42,863 nucleotides of DNA, taken from positions 1-42,863 of the forward strand of contig CAJTJV010000025.1 in NCBI GenBank assembly GCA_910576775.1. The letters run 5' to 3'. Shown here one piece after another: positions 22,575-32,796 of this stretch (positions are counted from its first letter, which is position 1; each line of letters begins with the position of its first letter). The notes beneath the pieces were generated by a model. That model saw nothing but the letters and a program-made list of their open reading frames with translations, was not told where the DNA came from and did no database searches. Source of the stretch: an uncultured Muribaculaceae bacterium (GTDB lineage Bacteria; Bacteroidota; Bacteroidia; Bacteroidales; Muribaculaceae). A program made the position numbers and the translations under genes.

Positions 22575-23324
22575 TTACGGTTTCTTTATATGACTTAACT
22601 CGGTACGCGAATTCTCCGTCCCCTTCTTGTCGGCGCTGACACTGCGAACAAGCCCCACTCCGGGAGCATACCACGCCGTGATATAGCTTTTCTGCTTGTT
22701 GGTACCCATCTTGACATTCTGGACATAAACAATCTTAATGCACTCGAAATCACCGGCAGGCACCTTGACTGTCTCATATCCGTCATACTTAGCCTCCCAA
22801 AGATTCATTACCATCGTTTCGGGGCCAAAAGACAGTCGGAGCGTCTGGTTGGCGATTTTGGTTCCTGCTGCAATATCCGGCTTCAGACTGAGCTTGAGCT
22901 CTCCTTTTACCTTGATCGACTCTTCGAGTTCTTTGATTTGACTGTCTGACAGAGTCTGTCCGGCAGCCTCAAATGATGTTTTCAGAAGATTTACCACCGA
23001 TGCTTTGGAATCTTCTTCTCCGGCAATTATCACAACGGTTGTTGTATCGGCCGGATTATATGTAGCATAGGCATATTCGGTAATCTTTCCGAAATCACTG
23101 CCGGGAATAGGTGACACTTCTTCAGTCTTTACACTGACAATTCCGTCAGCAGCAGTAGCTACATCAATAACTGTGGCGGTGACGGTGCTCTCTATTGCCT
23201 TTCCGTCTTCACTGGTAGCCACTGTAGCATATTCAAGAACTGTACCTTTATCGGTGCAGCAGTACTGGGCGGATGCGGCGATAACCGAAAAAGCCACAAA
23301 CGCAAGTGTAAAAAGTTTTTTCAT
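22575..23324 (-). CDS. Secreted DUF3108/TapB-like protein
   Basis: The 249-residue protein has a signal peptide (residues 1-19, cleavage after ASA) and a predicted all-beta body. The C-terminal pattern VPAGDFECIKIVYVQ...ITAWYAPGVGLVRSVS is that of the DUF3108-like/TapB-like family of secreted beta proteins (a YxxWYxxGVGxVR signature before the last strand). Function in the periplasm or outer membrane is unknown. It lies 43 bp after sprA on the same strand and ends at a strong terminator, so it is probably the last gene transcribed with sprA. A second, more distant DUF3108 protein is encoded at 35926-36726. Confidence 0.75.
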   Translation of the reverse strand: MKKLFTLAFVAFSVIAASAQYCCTDKGTVLEYATVATSEDGKAIESTVTATVIDVATAADGIVSVKTEEVSPIPGSDFGKITEYAYATYNPADTTTVVIIAGEEDSKASVVNLLKTSFEAAGQTLSDSQIKELEESIKVKGELKLSLKPDIAAGTKIANQTLRLSFGPETMVMNLWEAKYDGYETVKVPAGDFECIKIVYVQNVKMGTNKQKSYITAWYAPGVGLVRSVSADKKGTENSRTELSHIKKP

Positions 23325-23367
23325 AAGCAGTTGGTTTATATTGGTTGTTGTTAATTATTATATATGA

Positions 23368-26300
23368 CTAACGCGCCAGAGAAAGGTTTACTGAAATTCC
23401 GTACGACGAATTCGATGTCGGATAAGCACTTGTGGTTACAAGCGGCGTATTCACCTGATGATCGAAATAGGCCGAAAGAGTGAGACGCTTGGAAAGGACA
23501 TAGCTTGCAGTAAAATTGATGTTAAGCGTATTAGTGCCACTTGTGGGTTGTGTATAGCTGTCCTCAATTCGGCGTATAAGAGCCTGATTGTTCTGGAGCG
23601 TAAAATCGGCATTGAGGGTCAAGTCATTGCTCACCCCCGCCTGCGATTTTTTAATTTTAAGAAATGTATTGAAATTCACAATCTTATAGCCGGCACCAAC
23701 AGTAATGCCACGCGATGAGGCCTCGACAAGTTGCCCCGCATCAGAATTCAGCGTAAGAGTTCGCTGATCCTTATATTCGACAGAGAGTTGAAGCTCGTTC
23801 TTGAGAGTGACGTTGACACCCAGGAGAGGAGCGAAGCGCTCTGTTATTGCCACTGATGTAATATTAAATGGCGACGTTGGCTGTGGCTGCCCCGTGAGTT
23901 CGTCAAGGGTGAAACCAAGATTCCCATGCGCACTAACCCAATTGAGATATGACGAATAATTACCTACGGAATAAGTACACTGATAGGCGTGTGTGAGTGT
24001 GAATGTTTTGAATATATTCCGGAGATTACCGAGATTGACAAGACCGTCGTAAGTAATACGCCAGTTTGGAAGTACGGCAGCAAAAGAGGGAAATGCATCA
24101 AGGTACTGTGTAGAGGCTGAACGACCGGTATAAGCGGCAAGAAAAGCCGGTATCAGCACATCGGACGACGTACGGCTCACACCTCCATTCGCCGGATTAA
24201 ATATCTTTCCTGCATGCGGACTCTCTCGCAGGAAACCGGTTGCAGGATAACGAAGGCCCTCATACTGCGCTTCTACACGATCGCGTATAACCGGTATGTT
24301 GGAGATGAAATCATCAAATGCCGACGACTGATAACCACTCTTGGCAGAAGTAGAACGCAGAGCAGTTGCGATAGCACAGTGTGTCTTGGTGTAGGAGCCG
24401 GAGAGAGAGGTAGGCATATCGGCATACATAAACTGAACCTGCGAGTTTCTACTGTCGGTACGGTTCATCGTCAACTGCACTTTCAGTCCCTTCAGAAGCT
24501 CGAGATTAGCTTCAACGCTGAGTTCGTTCGCCCTCGACCATACTGCCGGCGAAGTCTGACCGTCATCAGTGATCAGCCACCCGCGATCAAGAGCTTTATC
24601 GACATACGATTCGTCCACAAAACCAAAGGCAAAATCAAGCCCCGGCGCCATTGGTCCGTAATCATTTGTTTGCCCAAAAACATTACCGATATTTGGATTG
24701 AACAGAGGCAGACTCATTGTCCGCGTATTCCGATATTTTACCGATATATTTCGCGGCGAGATAAGAAGACGCAGAGCATATTCTCCTATATTCTGCATAA
24801 GACTCTTCTCGTCCTTTAGCACTTCTATAACGGTAAATTTAAGATTTGTATTACCCCGCGTCAGCACCTCGAAGCTATTATTGTCCACCATCTTTGTTTT
24901 GACAGTGAATGGCTTGCCGTCAGTTGTTGTGGCGGTAATCTTGATATTCTTTGCGCGTAGATTGTGTTTCACCACCAGATTGGTGTCCTCCAGTAGCTTA
25001 TATGTGCGTTCGAAGCGCTTGGCTTTTTTCGGAGCCGTATTCGTCTTGCGTGTATTGGCAAAACGCTTGGTGACATCGCGAAGAACAGGTATCTTATTAT
25101 AAAAAGTTTCGAAATTAATGCGCCCGTCAGCAGTCCACGATGATTGATTGGCAATGGTATTGCCAAGTTTCTCGCCCTCAATGGTGGCGCCGCGGTCCCA
25201 ACGATAAGTCGAATTATAGCTTACATTACCCGTCAAGAAATCAAGGAAGCCGATACGGTTGAATGGCGCTTTATATTGCCCTGTAAAAGTTTGATTATAT
25301 GCCCATGGAGTACCCATCGAACGCAAGCTCTGCCAGATTGTATCTTTCCAGTCTCTATATCGATCAGGGAAAAGTTTACGGTTTACGGCTCCTACGGTCT
25401 CTTCAATACGTGCCGACGTATTGGAATTGAATGAAAGCGACAAACTCTTGGTAAGATTCCATGTAAGCTGGAACTGACGGTCCCACAACCAGCTCTTGCT
25501 AACCGACACCGGAAGCTGGAACATCACATCCGTCTCAGAGCGTGTCTGCTGCTCGTAGTAGTCGCGGTTCATTGACGTAAGAAACGAAATATTGTTCGGA
25601 GCCCATTGCAGTTCCCACTCTTTAAGAAAGCGCGCATTTTTGTTCTTGCTGTTGGCAAGCAATTTGGCAAACGGCCGGAATGGTTTTATGAATGGAGAAT
25701 AGTTGTAGGCAAAAGAACCCTTATAGTTATTGGTATTCTCATACTCTGTTGTCGGATCATTTTTTGATTGTTTGGAGAACGAGAAATTGATTGTGAAATT
25801 TGCCGGATCCCAAGGCATGGGAGTCTTGCTCTGTATATCGAACTTGAGTCCGGAAAGAGAGAAATTCTGAATCGTTGTACGCTCTATGGCATAAGCGCTG
25901 ATAGAATCGCGCTCCGTCTTGGTCTCGCAGTCATCAAGAGCATCTTTGAGAAGCACATCCTGGTCTAGGGGATTATATTTCGGTGAAGTTTTCTCTTTCG
26001 ATATTGAATAATAAATAGGTGCACGCAACTTTGCTTTTTCAGGCAGAAAACGTCCCATGTCAGCTTGCACCGCGAAATTATATTGCTCGTAATCGTCAAG
26101 ATTGCGTTCGTTCAGGCTTTGATCAACCCCACCGAAACCGGAGGTCTCAATGTGCGCACCAAGATTTAGAGTCGCAACATCACTCATGTTAAGTGTGGCA
26201 TTCGCCTTTGCTGCCCAGCCGCCCGATTCATTGAAATCCGTCACTTTCAGCTCATTTACCCACACCGTACCGGCTTTGGTCGTGGCAGAATTGTTACGCA

Positions 26301-29300
26301 CACCTATAAGAATTACCCGGATATCGCTCAACGAAGGATTTCCAATCACAGCTATGCGGTTACGGTTGTTGTCGGGGTCGCGACCGGTGAAGAGTGTTCC
26401 ATACCCTACTCCATCTTCCTGCGCACGCTTGGCACGATTGCGCTCCTTCTTCAACTCCACAAGGCTCTGCAAATCGAAATTCACATAGTTATTGCGCGGC
26501 CAGACTATCCACCTCTCCGAATCAAGGTAACGGTCGTAATGGCCAAAAGGAGTAAGTTCAAGTGGCACCTCGTACTCGTAGAAATTATTCTTCACATCAG
26601 AGCCGAGACGAATAAATACTGAAAGATCTCCGGATTTCAAATCTGTTGTATTATCAATCATTGCCTCAGCGTGAGTCCACATCTGTATGCGCTGATAATT
26701 GCGCAAATCAAGCTGAGTGTTACGATATACACCACGGGCATCGCCTGGGTCGAGATCCGACACCTTCATCGACATCGACTGTTCATTTAGCTGCGTAATC
26801 TGGCTCTGTCCGGGATCGTTTATACGTGTGACTCCCGGAGGAAGCACATAATTCACGGGCTCTCGATCAGCATTCTCTTCGATATTCACAACAGAAAGAT
26901 CGAGCTTGCCCTGAGCAGGTGTATCACCGCGGGTATTGAGATTGAAATCATAAGAGCGCCATTCACCACGGACAAGTTCGAGCGTAGCAAAGCGCAGATG
27001 TGTAGGTTTCTTAAAACCTGTCATGAACATACGGGCAAATCGGATGGTGGAGAAATCCGTAATGGATCCTACGATTTTCTCGTATTCCTTCAATGGAATT
27101 TTGAACTGATACCATTCAACGATAGGGCGCGTGCCGTCACGACCCGAGACGACACTCACTTGCTTGTCTGTAATAAAATTCTGTCCTACAACAAGATCCT
27201 CGGGACGTATAGATATCTTATACTGGAAATAACGTTCATATTCGTTAAGAGTGTTGTCCTGATTGATATCTTCTACATCCGGGACAGAACGTGACGATTG
27301 ATATAGCGGATCGGGAGCATCTTCCGGAGACAATGAGTTGCCTTCCACGCCATTATAACGCTTATAACGCTCAAGAATGCTTAAACGCTGCTCGTCGTAG
27401 TCATATCCGCGATAGAAATGGTAATTATCACCGGCCGGGTCGTTGAGAGGAGAAAAGGCATCAGCCTGCATGCGATCTACTGCTTCCGGGGAAAGCCGTC
27501 GCTGCAAGGCTTCCACATAATTCTGATAAGTTGGAAATACAAATTCCTGATCAGTATGAATCCCATCGAGACCGACATCCTGCGCAAGTCGCGAGCCGGT
27601 ATTGTTATCGAATGAATATGTAAGAGAGTTCTGAGTAGACACTCGTCCCCATACTGTTTCCTGCATGTACTGGTCATTTCCGTCATACGGCACACCGTTC
27701 TCGTAACTCTTGAGGCCATCTTTAAGGATATCCTCTGAAATCTCGCCGAGATTGAAATAAAGGTCGCCTCCCTCAAGGTTATCGTTTTCCGGATCCAGGA
27801 AAGGGTTAAGCAGCCAGAACTGTATATATTCTATATTGCTCTGCTCGAAATTAGTATTGTCCATACGGCGCATGATGCCTCCCCAACGCTTCTCCGGATT
27901 CAAAAGATTGCCATCCACATCAATATTATCTGAGTCGAGATTGTAAGGTCCACGTTCTTCGGGGTAGAACGATACATTGAGAGTCTGCACAATCGGCGAC
28001 TCTCCGTAATTGGTATCACGACCGGGGAAAATCTCCTGAGTTGTGACTTCGCGGACATATGGATTGGTAAGTTGCTTCAAGTCGCTCTTTATATATCCGG
28101 GACACATCGAAGAATTACGTTGAGTGAACAACCGATCGATATAATACCAGTTTATAAGAGCTCTGTTCTTACCGTAATCGACATTATTACTCAACGCCGC
28201 CTCCGGGAAAAGAGCTCCGGGCGACGGATCATAAGGCGTCGAGGCAAGGAACCACGAATAGGGCGAACGGAGATCGATACCGGTCTGCGTATTCTCGAAA
28301 TCATCAATATAGCTTGAACCCTTGGTTGAGCCTGATTTCTGTTTATGAGGCATCAGATAGGCATATTCCGCTGTAAGATTCAGACGTGACGGCTGTGTGG
28401 CATTGACTGTGGGAATTTTGTTCAGGAGATTGGTGAGCCACATAAATTCACCATTATATGACAAATTGAAACCCATCATGGAATTATTCACAGTCTCGTC
28501 CCCTATATTCACTTTTTCAACCAGGGCTTTCTCTCCGAAATGAAGGATTGTCGCGCCGATATTAAGGTTTTTGTTAAGCTGATATTGTAAGTCGAGTCCG
28601 AGCAACGTTTTCCTTTGTGTGGAAAACATTGACTGGTTCTCAAGAGTCACACTTATATTCTGCCCTGAATCGATTATACTCTGATTGGTAATTGTGACGA
28701 TACCCATGGCGTAATCAACAGTATAATCGGAGTTCTCTGTGAGACGGACGCCTCCGGCCATTACCACAACAGAACCACGCGGCACATTCATGGCACCGAG
28801 ACGAATCTGCGAACCGGCAGACGCCATGTATTCGCCATCTATTATAAATTTGTTCTTGTCGGCATACTGGCGCGCGACGACAAGCGTAGAATCATAAAGT
28901 TCCTGATATACATATTTTTCGGCCAGCGCCGGATTGTTTATCTGTTCGGCGAGATGACTGCCGAACGGCTCCACTACAGGAAATATGATTTTGCCTGTCG
29001 ACGGAATTATGGTGTATCCATCGATAAAATCGAAGAACCCGTCAGGATTACTTTCCTCATTGCTGTCGATACGATCGAGATTCATAACCTGAAGAAGGCT
29101 CTTGTTATTAAGGCCGGGGACTGGCAGATAATTTATTTTAGTACCTGTGGTATCTGAGAGATACTTGATATTTAGCTTGAACTTGTTTTTCTGTACCTGA
29201 TATGCTCCGAGTGAGTAAACGTTTTTCATCATAAGATGCCACATCGGTAGCTTGGGCGATGTGGTTGTGCTCTTTAACATTTTCAGGTATAAAGCGTTGC

Positions 29301-30813
29301 TCGTATTGGTGATATCACCGGAAAATTCGCCCACCTGGTACACCTGTCCGTTATACGTATATTCGAAAGCTACGGCAAGGACTTCATCAGCAGCAAGTGC
29401 AGTCTTGACGGATATATATCCGAGAGTCGAGTTAAGATTATATTCCGAAGAGGAAAGAAGACGCGCGCTTTCCACTTTCTCGAAATCCTTACCTCCTGTA
29501 ATACCGTACGCAGAAAGAGGTTCAAGCACCTGAGTTACACGGCTTATATCACGGGCATCTGGAAAATCATTCTTAATAATGCTCAACAGGTCGTTCGACG
29601 TATTTGACGGATTTACCCGCGCCGGGTCCGGACTCCAATAGTTTGAACCCAGATGTGAATTCTCGCCAAGATCCATGAATGCCACAAAATTACGAGCCTG
29701 TTCGAATTTTCCGCTTTTATTGGTAATCCATACCTCAATACGCGTAATCTGGACTCCGGAGGATATATATGGCAATTTCGAGGCAAAACGATCATAATTG
29801 TCTCTGAAGAAATGTGCCAGAAAATAATGTCTGTTGGCATCGTACTCGTCCGCGTTTACCGAAAACTCCGTTGTCTGTGCGCCACCCTTGGTATTTACCG
29901 TTCGGCTCTCCGAGTTCTGCTGCGATACAAGAGCTGTTGCCGTAAGTTTGCCAAACTGTAGTTTAGCCTTGATACCGAAAAGTGCCGTACTACCCCTGAT
30001 AAGCGAAGATCCGGTAGTCATCGATACATTACCTGCTTCTATACTTTTCACAATATCGTCCTCTTTGCCTTCATACGCAAGTTTCAGATTTTTGTTGTCG
30101 AAATCGAAAGTGGCATCGGTATTGTAAGTCATATTGAATTTCATGCGATCGCCGACACTTGCTGCAATAGTTGCCTGTATTTTCTGTTCAAAATCGAAAT
30201 ATGTCTTGCGACGCGCAGAAAGGGAAAGCGACGGATTATCGGTCTTGTTGCTTTTAATGCCCATGCTTACCTGAACGGAACCCTGGGTTCGCAAAGATAC
30301 TCCGCCGGGACCGAAAATCTTCTCCAAAGGTCCAAGAGCGAAATTCATGTCGAAGATGTTGAAAGGCTGCTTCTCCTTATCTGTCACAAGCGACATATTG
30401 CGTTCGCGATAATAGCGTTGAAGCGACTTCCTCAATTGCCCTGCTTCATATTGCGCCGCCGTAAGCACAAATGGGGTAGAAACCTCCATATTGCCAACAT
30501 ATGTACGTACAACATAGCAGCCTGTAGCAGGATCGAATTCGGCTACGGTCTTGAAATTTGAAGGCGTAGCCAGATCATAGGCAAGCTCTCCCGCCATCAG
30601 ATCTTCATAGTTGCGCGGGACAGTCGGAGGTACGGGAAATTGCAGACTTGTACTATCGGAAACGGCCGGAGGGTATGCGGCCGGAGGCGGCATATCGGGT
30701 ACTGATGCCGAAAGCGGAGTTTGCGCAACCACCGATACGGGCCATGCATATGCAAAAAATGCCGCCGCGATAGCGACAGCTACTATAAATTTATGCATAG
30801 CGCGTCTTATCAT
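23368..30813 (-). CDS. sprA: T9SS outer-membrane translocon protein SprA (Sov)
   Basis: SprA is the giant (about 36-strand) outer-membrane beta-barrel that forms the export channel of the Bacteroidetes type IX secretion system. The 2481-residue length is typical. It has a signal peptide (to about residue 30, VVAQ), a Pro-rich N-terminal linker, the conserved start of the family (PPTVPRNYEDLMAGELAYDL...FNIFDMNFALGPLEKIFGPGGVSL), many amphipathic beta strands ending in aromatic residues, and a final strand SYGISVNLSLAR that closes the barrel. An ATG five codons downstream (30798) is an alternative start. No frameshift or internal stop is seen. Upstream on the same strand lie two small envelope genes and porQ. 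The other T9SS core genes (porK, porL, porM, porN, porV) are not in the window. Confidence 0.96.
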   Translation of the reverse strand: MIRRAMHKFIVAVAIAAAFFAYAWPVSVVAQTPLSASVPDMPPPAAYPPAVSDSTSLQFPVPPTVPRNYEDLMAGELAYDLATPSNFKTVAEFDPATGCYVVRTYVGNMEVSTPFVLTAAQYEAGQLRKSLQRYYRERNMSLVTDKEKQPFNIFDMNFALGPLEKIFGPGGVSLRTQGSVQVSMGIKSNKTDNPSLSLSARRKTYFDFEQKIQATIAASVGDRMKFNMTYNTDATFDFDNKNLKLAYEGKEDDIVKSIEAGNVSMTTGSSLIRGSTALFGIKAKLQFGKLTATALVSQQNSESRTVNTKGGAQTTEFSVNADEYDANRHYFLAHFFRDNYDRFASKLPYISSGVQITRIEVWITNKSGKFEQARNFVAFMDLGENSHLGSNYWSPDPARVNPSNTSNDLLSIIKNDFPDARDISRVTQVLEPLSAYGITGGKDFEKVESARLLSSSEYNLNSTLGYISVKTALAADEVLAVAFEYTYNGQVYQVGEFSGDITNTSNALYLKMLKSTTTSPKLPMWHLMMKNVYSLGAYQVQKNKFKLNIKYLSDTTGTKINYLPVPGLNNKSLLQVMNLDRIDSNEESNPDGFFDFIDGYTIIPSTGKIIFPVVEPFGSHLAEQINNPALAEKYVYQELYDSTLVVARQYADKNKFIIDGEYMASAGSQIRLGAMNVPRGSVVVMAGGVRLTENSDYTVDYAMGIVTITNQSIIDSGQNISVTLENQSMFSTQRKTLLGLDLQYQLNKNLNIGATILHFGEKALVEKVNIGDETVNNSMMGFNLSYNGEFMWLTNLLNKIPTVNATQPSRLNLTAEYAYLMPHKQKSGSTKGSSYIDDFENTQTGIDLRSPYSWFLASTPYDPSPGALFPEAALSNNVDYGKNRALINWYYIDRLFTQRNSSMCPGYIKSDLKQLTNPYVREVTTQEIFPGRDTNYGESPIVQTLNVSFYPEERGPYNLDSDNIDVDGNLLNPEKRWGGIMRRMDNTNFEQSNIEYIQFWLLNPFLDPENDNLEGGDLYFNLGEISEDILKDGLKSYENGVPYDGNDQYMQETVWGRVSTQNSLTYSFDNNTGSRLAQDVGLDGIHTDQEFVFPTYQNYVEALQRRLSPEAVDRMQADAFSPLNDPAGDNYHFYRGYDYDEQRLSILERYKRYNGVEGNSLSPEDAPDPLYQSSRSVPDVEDINQDNTLNEYERYFQYKISIRPEDLVVGQNFITDKQVSVVSGRDGTRPIVEWYQFKIPLKEYEKIVGSITDFSTIRFARMFMTGFKKPTHLRFATLELVRGEWRSYDFNLNTRGDTPAQGKLDLSVVNIEENADREPVNYVLPPGVTRINDPGQSQITQLNEQSMSMKVSDLDPGDARGVYRNTQLDLRNYQRIQMWTHAEAMIDNTTDLKSGDLSVFIRLGSDVKNNFYEYEVPLELTPFGHYDRYLDSERWIVWPRNNYVNFDLQSLVELKKERNRAKRAQEDGVGYGTLFTGRDPDNNRNRIAVIGNPSLSDIRVILIGVRNNSATTKAGTVWVNELKVTDFNESGGWAAKANATLNMSDVATLNLGAHIETSGFGGVDQSLNERNLDDYEQYNFAVQADMGRFLPEKAKLRAPIYYSISKEKTSPKYNPLDQDVLLKDALDDCETKTERDSISAYAIERTTIQNFSLSGLKFDIQSKTPMPWDPANFTINFSFSKQSKNDPTTEYENTNNYKGSFAYNYSPFIKPFRPFAKLLANSKNKNARFLKEWELQWAPNNISFLTSMNRDYYEQQTRSETDVMFQLPVSVSKSWLWDRQFQLTWNLTKSLSLSFNSNTSARIEETVGAVNRKLFPDRYRDWKDTIWQSLRSMGTPWAYNQTFTGQYKAPFNRIGFLDFLTGNVSYNSTYRWDRGATIEGEKLGNTIANQSSWTADGRINFETFYNKIPVLRDVTKRFANTRKTNTAPKKAKRFERTYKLLEDTNLVVKHNLRAKNIKITATTTDGKPFTVKTKMVDNNSFEVLTRGNTNLKFTVIEVLKDEKSLMQNIGEYALRLLISPRNISVKYRNTRTMSLPLFNPNIGNVFGQTNDYGPMAPGLDFAFGFVDESYVDKALDRGWLITDDGQTSPAVWSRANELSVEANLELLKGLKVQLTMNRTDSRNSQVQFMYADMPTSLSGSYTKTHCAIATALRSTSAKSGYQSSAFDDFISNIPVIRDRVEAQYEGLRYPATGFLRESPHAGKIFNPANGGVSRTSSDVLIPAFLAAYTGRSASTQYLDAFPSFAAVLPNWRITYDGLVNLGNLRNIFKTFTLTHAYQCTYSVGNYSSYLNWVSAHGNLGFTLDELTGQPQPTSPFNITSVAITERFAPLLGVNVTLKNELQLSVEYKDQRTLTLNSDAGQLVEASSRGITVGAGYKIVNFNTFLKIKKSQAGVSNDLTLNADFTLQNNQALIRRIEDSYTQPTSGTNTLNINFTASYVLSKRLTLSAYFDHQVNTPLVTTSAYPTSNSSYGISVNLSLAR

Positions 30814-30914
30814 ACTTTTCCCAAGAAGAATTCTTCGATAATTCTAACGCGATATTACAGGTTTTATTTTATTAAAACACCCGAAACAACTATCAAAACG
30901 ATGAATTGCTTCTT

Positions 30915-31118
30915 TTATCTTGTAAGCCAAGGCCAAAATAAGGCTGTAAGAGCAGCGGCAAGAACCAGTCCGAGAAATACCGACTTTACAATTGTTTTTA
31001 CAAAACGCGGCACGCCCAAACGGTCGACATACATGGAAAAAGCAAGCAGATAATTACCATTGGCTTCCTCAAGAAGATTCTTTGGAAGCTGAGGCTCCTT
31101 CATATCATTATTATTCAT
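30915..31118 (-). CDS. Small single-pass membrane protein, 67 aa
   Basis: Read from the ATG at 31118 (just after the stop of the lipoprotein gene), the product is MNNNDMKEPQLPKNLLEEANG..., a short soluble stretch followed by one transmembrane helix near the C-terminus (IVKSVFLGLVLAAALTALFWP). The family is not recognised. It lies 13 bp after a small lipoprotein gene and about 100 bp before sprA. Its reality is supported by tight spacing, uniform codon use and a clear membrane anchor. A role linked to SprA is speculation based on position. Confidence 0.7.
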   Translation of the reverse strand: MNNNDMKEPQLPKNLLEEANGNYLLAFSMYVDRLGVPRFVKTIVKSVFLGLVLAAALTALFWPWLTR

Positions 31119-31131
31119 AAGATACCATAAA

Positions 31132-31440
31132 TCATTCGATAACTGCAGGCTGAGCATTCAGCACTGGCATCATGACACGTTGAGCTTCAGCAGCAAAACT
31201 GTCGGCACATTCTTCAAAACCGGCCATACGTATCTCGCTTTCATGTGCACGGACAGCAAGTATTGCTTTTTCTTGAGCCATCGTACCTTCCGGTAATTCA
31301 AGAACTTTCGCAGCTTCAGTCCTGGCAGCCTTCTTGGCTGCATTAATATCAGCCTCCGACGCCCGTTTTTCCCCATCACCGGAGCATGCTACAGCTACTA
31401 CGGATAACATCACAATTGTTATATGCTCCAAATATCTCAT
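31132..31440 (-). CDS. Small lipoprotein, 102 aa, unknown function
   Basis: From the ATG at 31440 the protein starts MRYLEHITIVMLSVVAVACSGDGEK, a lipoprotein signal with Cys19 as lipidation site. The mature part is helical and Ala/Glu-rich (SEADINAAKKAARTEAAKVL...). The family is not recognised. Its start overlaps the end of the exonuclease gene by four bases, so it is coupled to that operon. The mature protein should sit on the periplasmic side of a membrane. Confidence 0.75.
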   Translation of the reverse strand: MRYLEHITIVMLSVVAVACSGDGEKRASEADINAAKKAARTEAAKVLELPEGTMAQEKAILAVRAHESEIRMAGFEECADSFAAEAQRVMMPVLNAQPAVIE

Positions 31441-31931
31441 AATAATACAAGAGCAAGTTTTGCGCAAGCTTCGGCATCGTCCATCGCACAGTGATGCTGC
31501 AATAATGGTATTCCGAAAAACTCGCATAGAGAATCAAGTGACTTTGATGCGCACATTCCTTTAGGAATCTGCCTGCGCGCCGCCGCAAGGGTACACCGGA
31601 ATGCGCCGGGCGATTCAAGTCCGTATATGCGACAGGCAGCAGAGATACAAGAGGAATCGAACGGAGCATTATGCGCTACAAGAACCAGACCTTCAAACCA
31701 TGGCTCCCAATCTGACCATACTTCGCCAAAAGTAGGGGCATTCCAAGTGTCTTCATCAGTAATTCCATGCACCATAGTGCAATACCGGTTATAATAATTC
31801 GGCTCCGGGTTCACCAAAGTATATCGTCTGTCAACGATAATCCTCCCTCGGACTTTCACTGCACCTATTGCACATATACTTGTGCGCTCGTAATTGGCGG
31901 TTTCAACGTCGATAGCTACAAAATCCTCCAT
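31437..31931 (-). CDS. DnaQ-like 3'-5' exonuclease (DEDDh)
   Basis: The 164-residue protein is a stand-alone DEDDh exonuclease domain with Asp8 and Glu10 (FVAIDVETAN), Asp92 (VAHNAPFDSSCI), and His147 and Asp152 (HHCAMDDAEACA). Relatives include the epsilon subunit of DNA polymerase III, but this compact form is usually a separate nuclease of uncertain role. The ATG at 31931 is chosen because longer frames would run into ispH. It starts one base after the ispH stop and overlaps the lipoprotein gene by four bases. Confidence 0.9.
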   Translation of the reverse strand: MEDFVAIDVETANYERTSICAIGAVKVRGRIIVDRRYTLVNPEPNYYNRYCTMVHGITDEDTWNAPTFGEVWSDWEPWFEGLVLVAHNAPFDSSCISAACRIYGLESPGAFRCTLAAARRQIPKGMCASKSLDSLCEFFGIPLLQHHCAMDDAEACAKLALVLL

Positions 31932-31932
31932 T

Positions 31933-32796
31933 TCACGACACAATTTGGGCAGCCTTGTCTGCAATCTGCTCCATAAGCCAGCGAGGGGTTGATGTGGCTC
32001 CACAGATTCCGATAGAACATGCATCACTAATCCAATCCGCCTGCAATTCTTCAGGGGTTCCAAGGAGATACGTGCGAGGATTTTCGGCACGGCAATGGTT
32101 GAAAAGCACTTTTCCATTACTGCTCTTGGCACCCGCCACAAAAAGTATCACATCCTTGCCTCTAACAAAAGTGCGCAGATGCCCAACCCTGTTTGCCACC
32201 TGCCGACATATTGTATCAAAATACTCGAATCTCGCATCTGGAGAAATACGCTTCTGTAGGATTTCAATTATGGCACGGAATCCTTCGAGCGATTTTGTTG
32301 TCTGCGAGTACAAGGCGATATCACGATTATAATCTATCTTGTCAAGATCGCCCGGATCTTCAACGACAATTGCCTTTCCGGCGGTCTGTCCGACGAGACC
32401 ATTGACTTCCGCATGCCCTATTTTCCCATATATCACAATCTGACATGAATCGCCATGACTGTCATATTGTGCTTTTATGCGCTGTTGAAGTCTAAGCACC
32501 ACCGGGCAGGTCGCATCAATGATTTCGATACCGTTGTCACGGGCTATTCGATATGTCTCCGGGGGCTCGCCATGGGCGCGCAACAGCACTTTGGCATTAC
32601 GTAGTCCTGATAGGTCTCCATGCGTTATTGTAACAAGACCTTTGTCACGCAGACGTTCTACCTCGGCGGAATTATGCACAATGTCGCCAAGGCAATAAAG
32701 ACAGTCGCTCCCGACAAGCTCTTCTTCCGCCTTACGAATTGCCGTAACAACCCCGAAGCAAAATCCCGACTCCTTATCTATCTCAATATCAACCAA
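31933..32796 (-). CDS. ispH: 4-hydroxy-3-methylbut-2-enyl diphosphate reductase
   Basis: IspH carries a [4Fe-4S] cluster and makes IPP and DMAPP in the last step of the MEP isoprenoid pathway. The 287-residue protein has the three cluster cysteines Cys13 (GFCFGV), Cys97 (DATCPVV) and Cys197 (TICRQVANR), at nearly the E. coli positions. The C-terminal GATSTPRWLMEQI also fits. It overlaps cmk by eight bases and is followed directly by the exonuclease gene. Confidence 0.97.
   Translation of the reverse strand: MVDIEIDKESGFCFGVVTAIRKAEEELVGSDCLYCLGDIVHNSAEVERLRDKGLVTITHGDLSGLRNAKVLLRAHGEPPETYRIARDNGIEIIDATCPVVLRLQQRIKAQYDSHGDSCQIVIYGKIGHAEVNGLVGQTAGKAIVVEDPGDLDKIDYNRDIALYSQTTKSLEGFRAIIEILQKRISPDARFEYFDTICRQVANRVGHLRTFVRGKDVILFVAGAKSSNGKVLFNHCRAENPRTYLLGTPEELQADWISDACSIGICGATSTPRWLMEQIADKAAQIVS

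Noticed and set aside
21681..22598. A 305-codon plus-strand frame opposite the receiver/PPDK-N gene
   Set aside because: The translation is rich in His, Arg and aromatic residues with no recognisable motif, and the opposite strand has clear receiver domains.
30825..30836. Palindrome GAAGAATTCTTC just upstream of sprA as a terminator or operator
   Set aside because: It is short, AT-rich at the centre, lacks a T tract and lies beside the start codon; chance or a minor hairpin is as likely.
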